Shown piece by piece: positions 6,324 to 6,352 of a stretch of 6,352 bases of DNA. The notes under the pieces were generated by a model, which was not told where the DNA came from, did not search any database, and saw nothing but the letters and a program-made list of their open reading frames with translations. The stretch is taken from contig CAMPHD010000194.1 of NCBI GenBank assembly GCA_946885765.1, forward strand, positions 1-6,352, written 5' to 3'. This stretch comes from an uncultured Thalassospira sp. (GTDB lineage Bacteria > Pseudomonadota > Alphaproteobacteria > Rhodospirillales_A > Thalassospiraceae). The stretch's first letter is position 1; every line of letters begins with the position of its first letter. The position numbers and the translations under genes are program-made.

Positions 6324-6352
6324 AATAGACTCTATGCAGGTTCTGCGCTGGC
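6321..6352 (+). CDS. start of a probable third gene in the operon (TTG start, truncated)
   Basis: TTG at 6321 is preceded by GGGAG (6308-6312) at 8 nt spacing and reads (M)NRLYAGSALA, which has the Arg plus small/hydrophobic run of a signal-peptide start. The frame has no upstream ATG or GTG back to the HAD gene; another in-frame TTG is at 6306. An ATG at 6334 in another frame (MQVLRW) has no ribosome site. No terminator is visible in the 89 nt after the HAD stop, so this would be the third gene of the sulfatase operon. Too little is present to assign a product. A formylglycine-generating enzyme would make sense beside a sulfatase, but that is a guess. Confidence 0.35.
   Translation, partial: MNRLYAGSAL

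Overview
The window looks like chromosomal DNA of a Gram-negative alphaproteobacterium of the Rhodospirillales type. A marine genus such as Thalassospira is my best guess, based on moderate-to-high GC, an exported DUF2066 protein beside purM-purN, and Sec-type signal peptides. The genus is inferred, not shown. I see no insertion sequence, tRNA, rRNA or CRISPR array.

Left part (1-993, minus strand): a 5'-complete gene, cut at the window edge, for an exported DUF2066 protein. It diverges from purM-purN (1340-3075, plus strand), which encode steps 5 and 3 of de novo purine synthesis, overlap by 13 nt, and end at a strong intrinsic terminator (3110-3143). The 346-nt divergent spacer is the most interesting stretch. 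It holds two overlapping, opposed promoter candidates inside an imperfect palindrome (1106-1137). It also holds a 21-nt inverted repeat (1139-1159 with 1273-1293; 19/21 perfect, and both exceptions can pair G-U). The predicted purM transcript starts almost exactly at the repeat's left arm. The right arm is shared with a small terminator-like hairpin (1289-1302 plus a T-rich tail), so the two folds exclude each other. This is the layout of a transcription attenuator or riboswitch-like leader ahead of purMN, and I do not recognise it as a known class.

Right part (3222-6352, plus strand): a separate unit with a good sigma70-type promoter (3222-3250), a roughly 250-nt untranslated leader, an exported formylglycine-dependent sulfatase (3505-5151), an intercistronic GC-rich hairpin (5168-5195), an exported HAD-superfamily hydrolase (5233-6231), and the first codons of a probable third gene with a TTG start (6321 onward). 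The first two products carry signal peptides, so the unit probably acts in the periplasm on sulfated and perhaps phosphorylated compounds. No terminator separates these genes. The promoter, terminator and RNA-structure calls were made by eye, without folding software or database searches.
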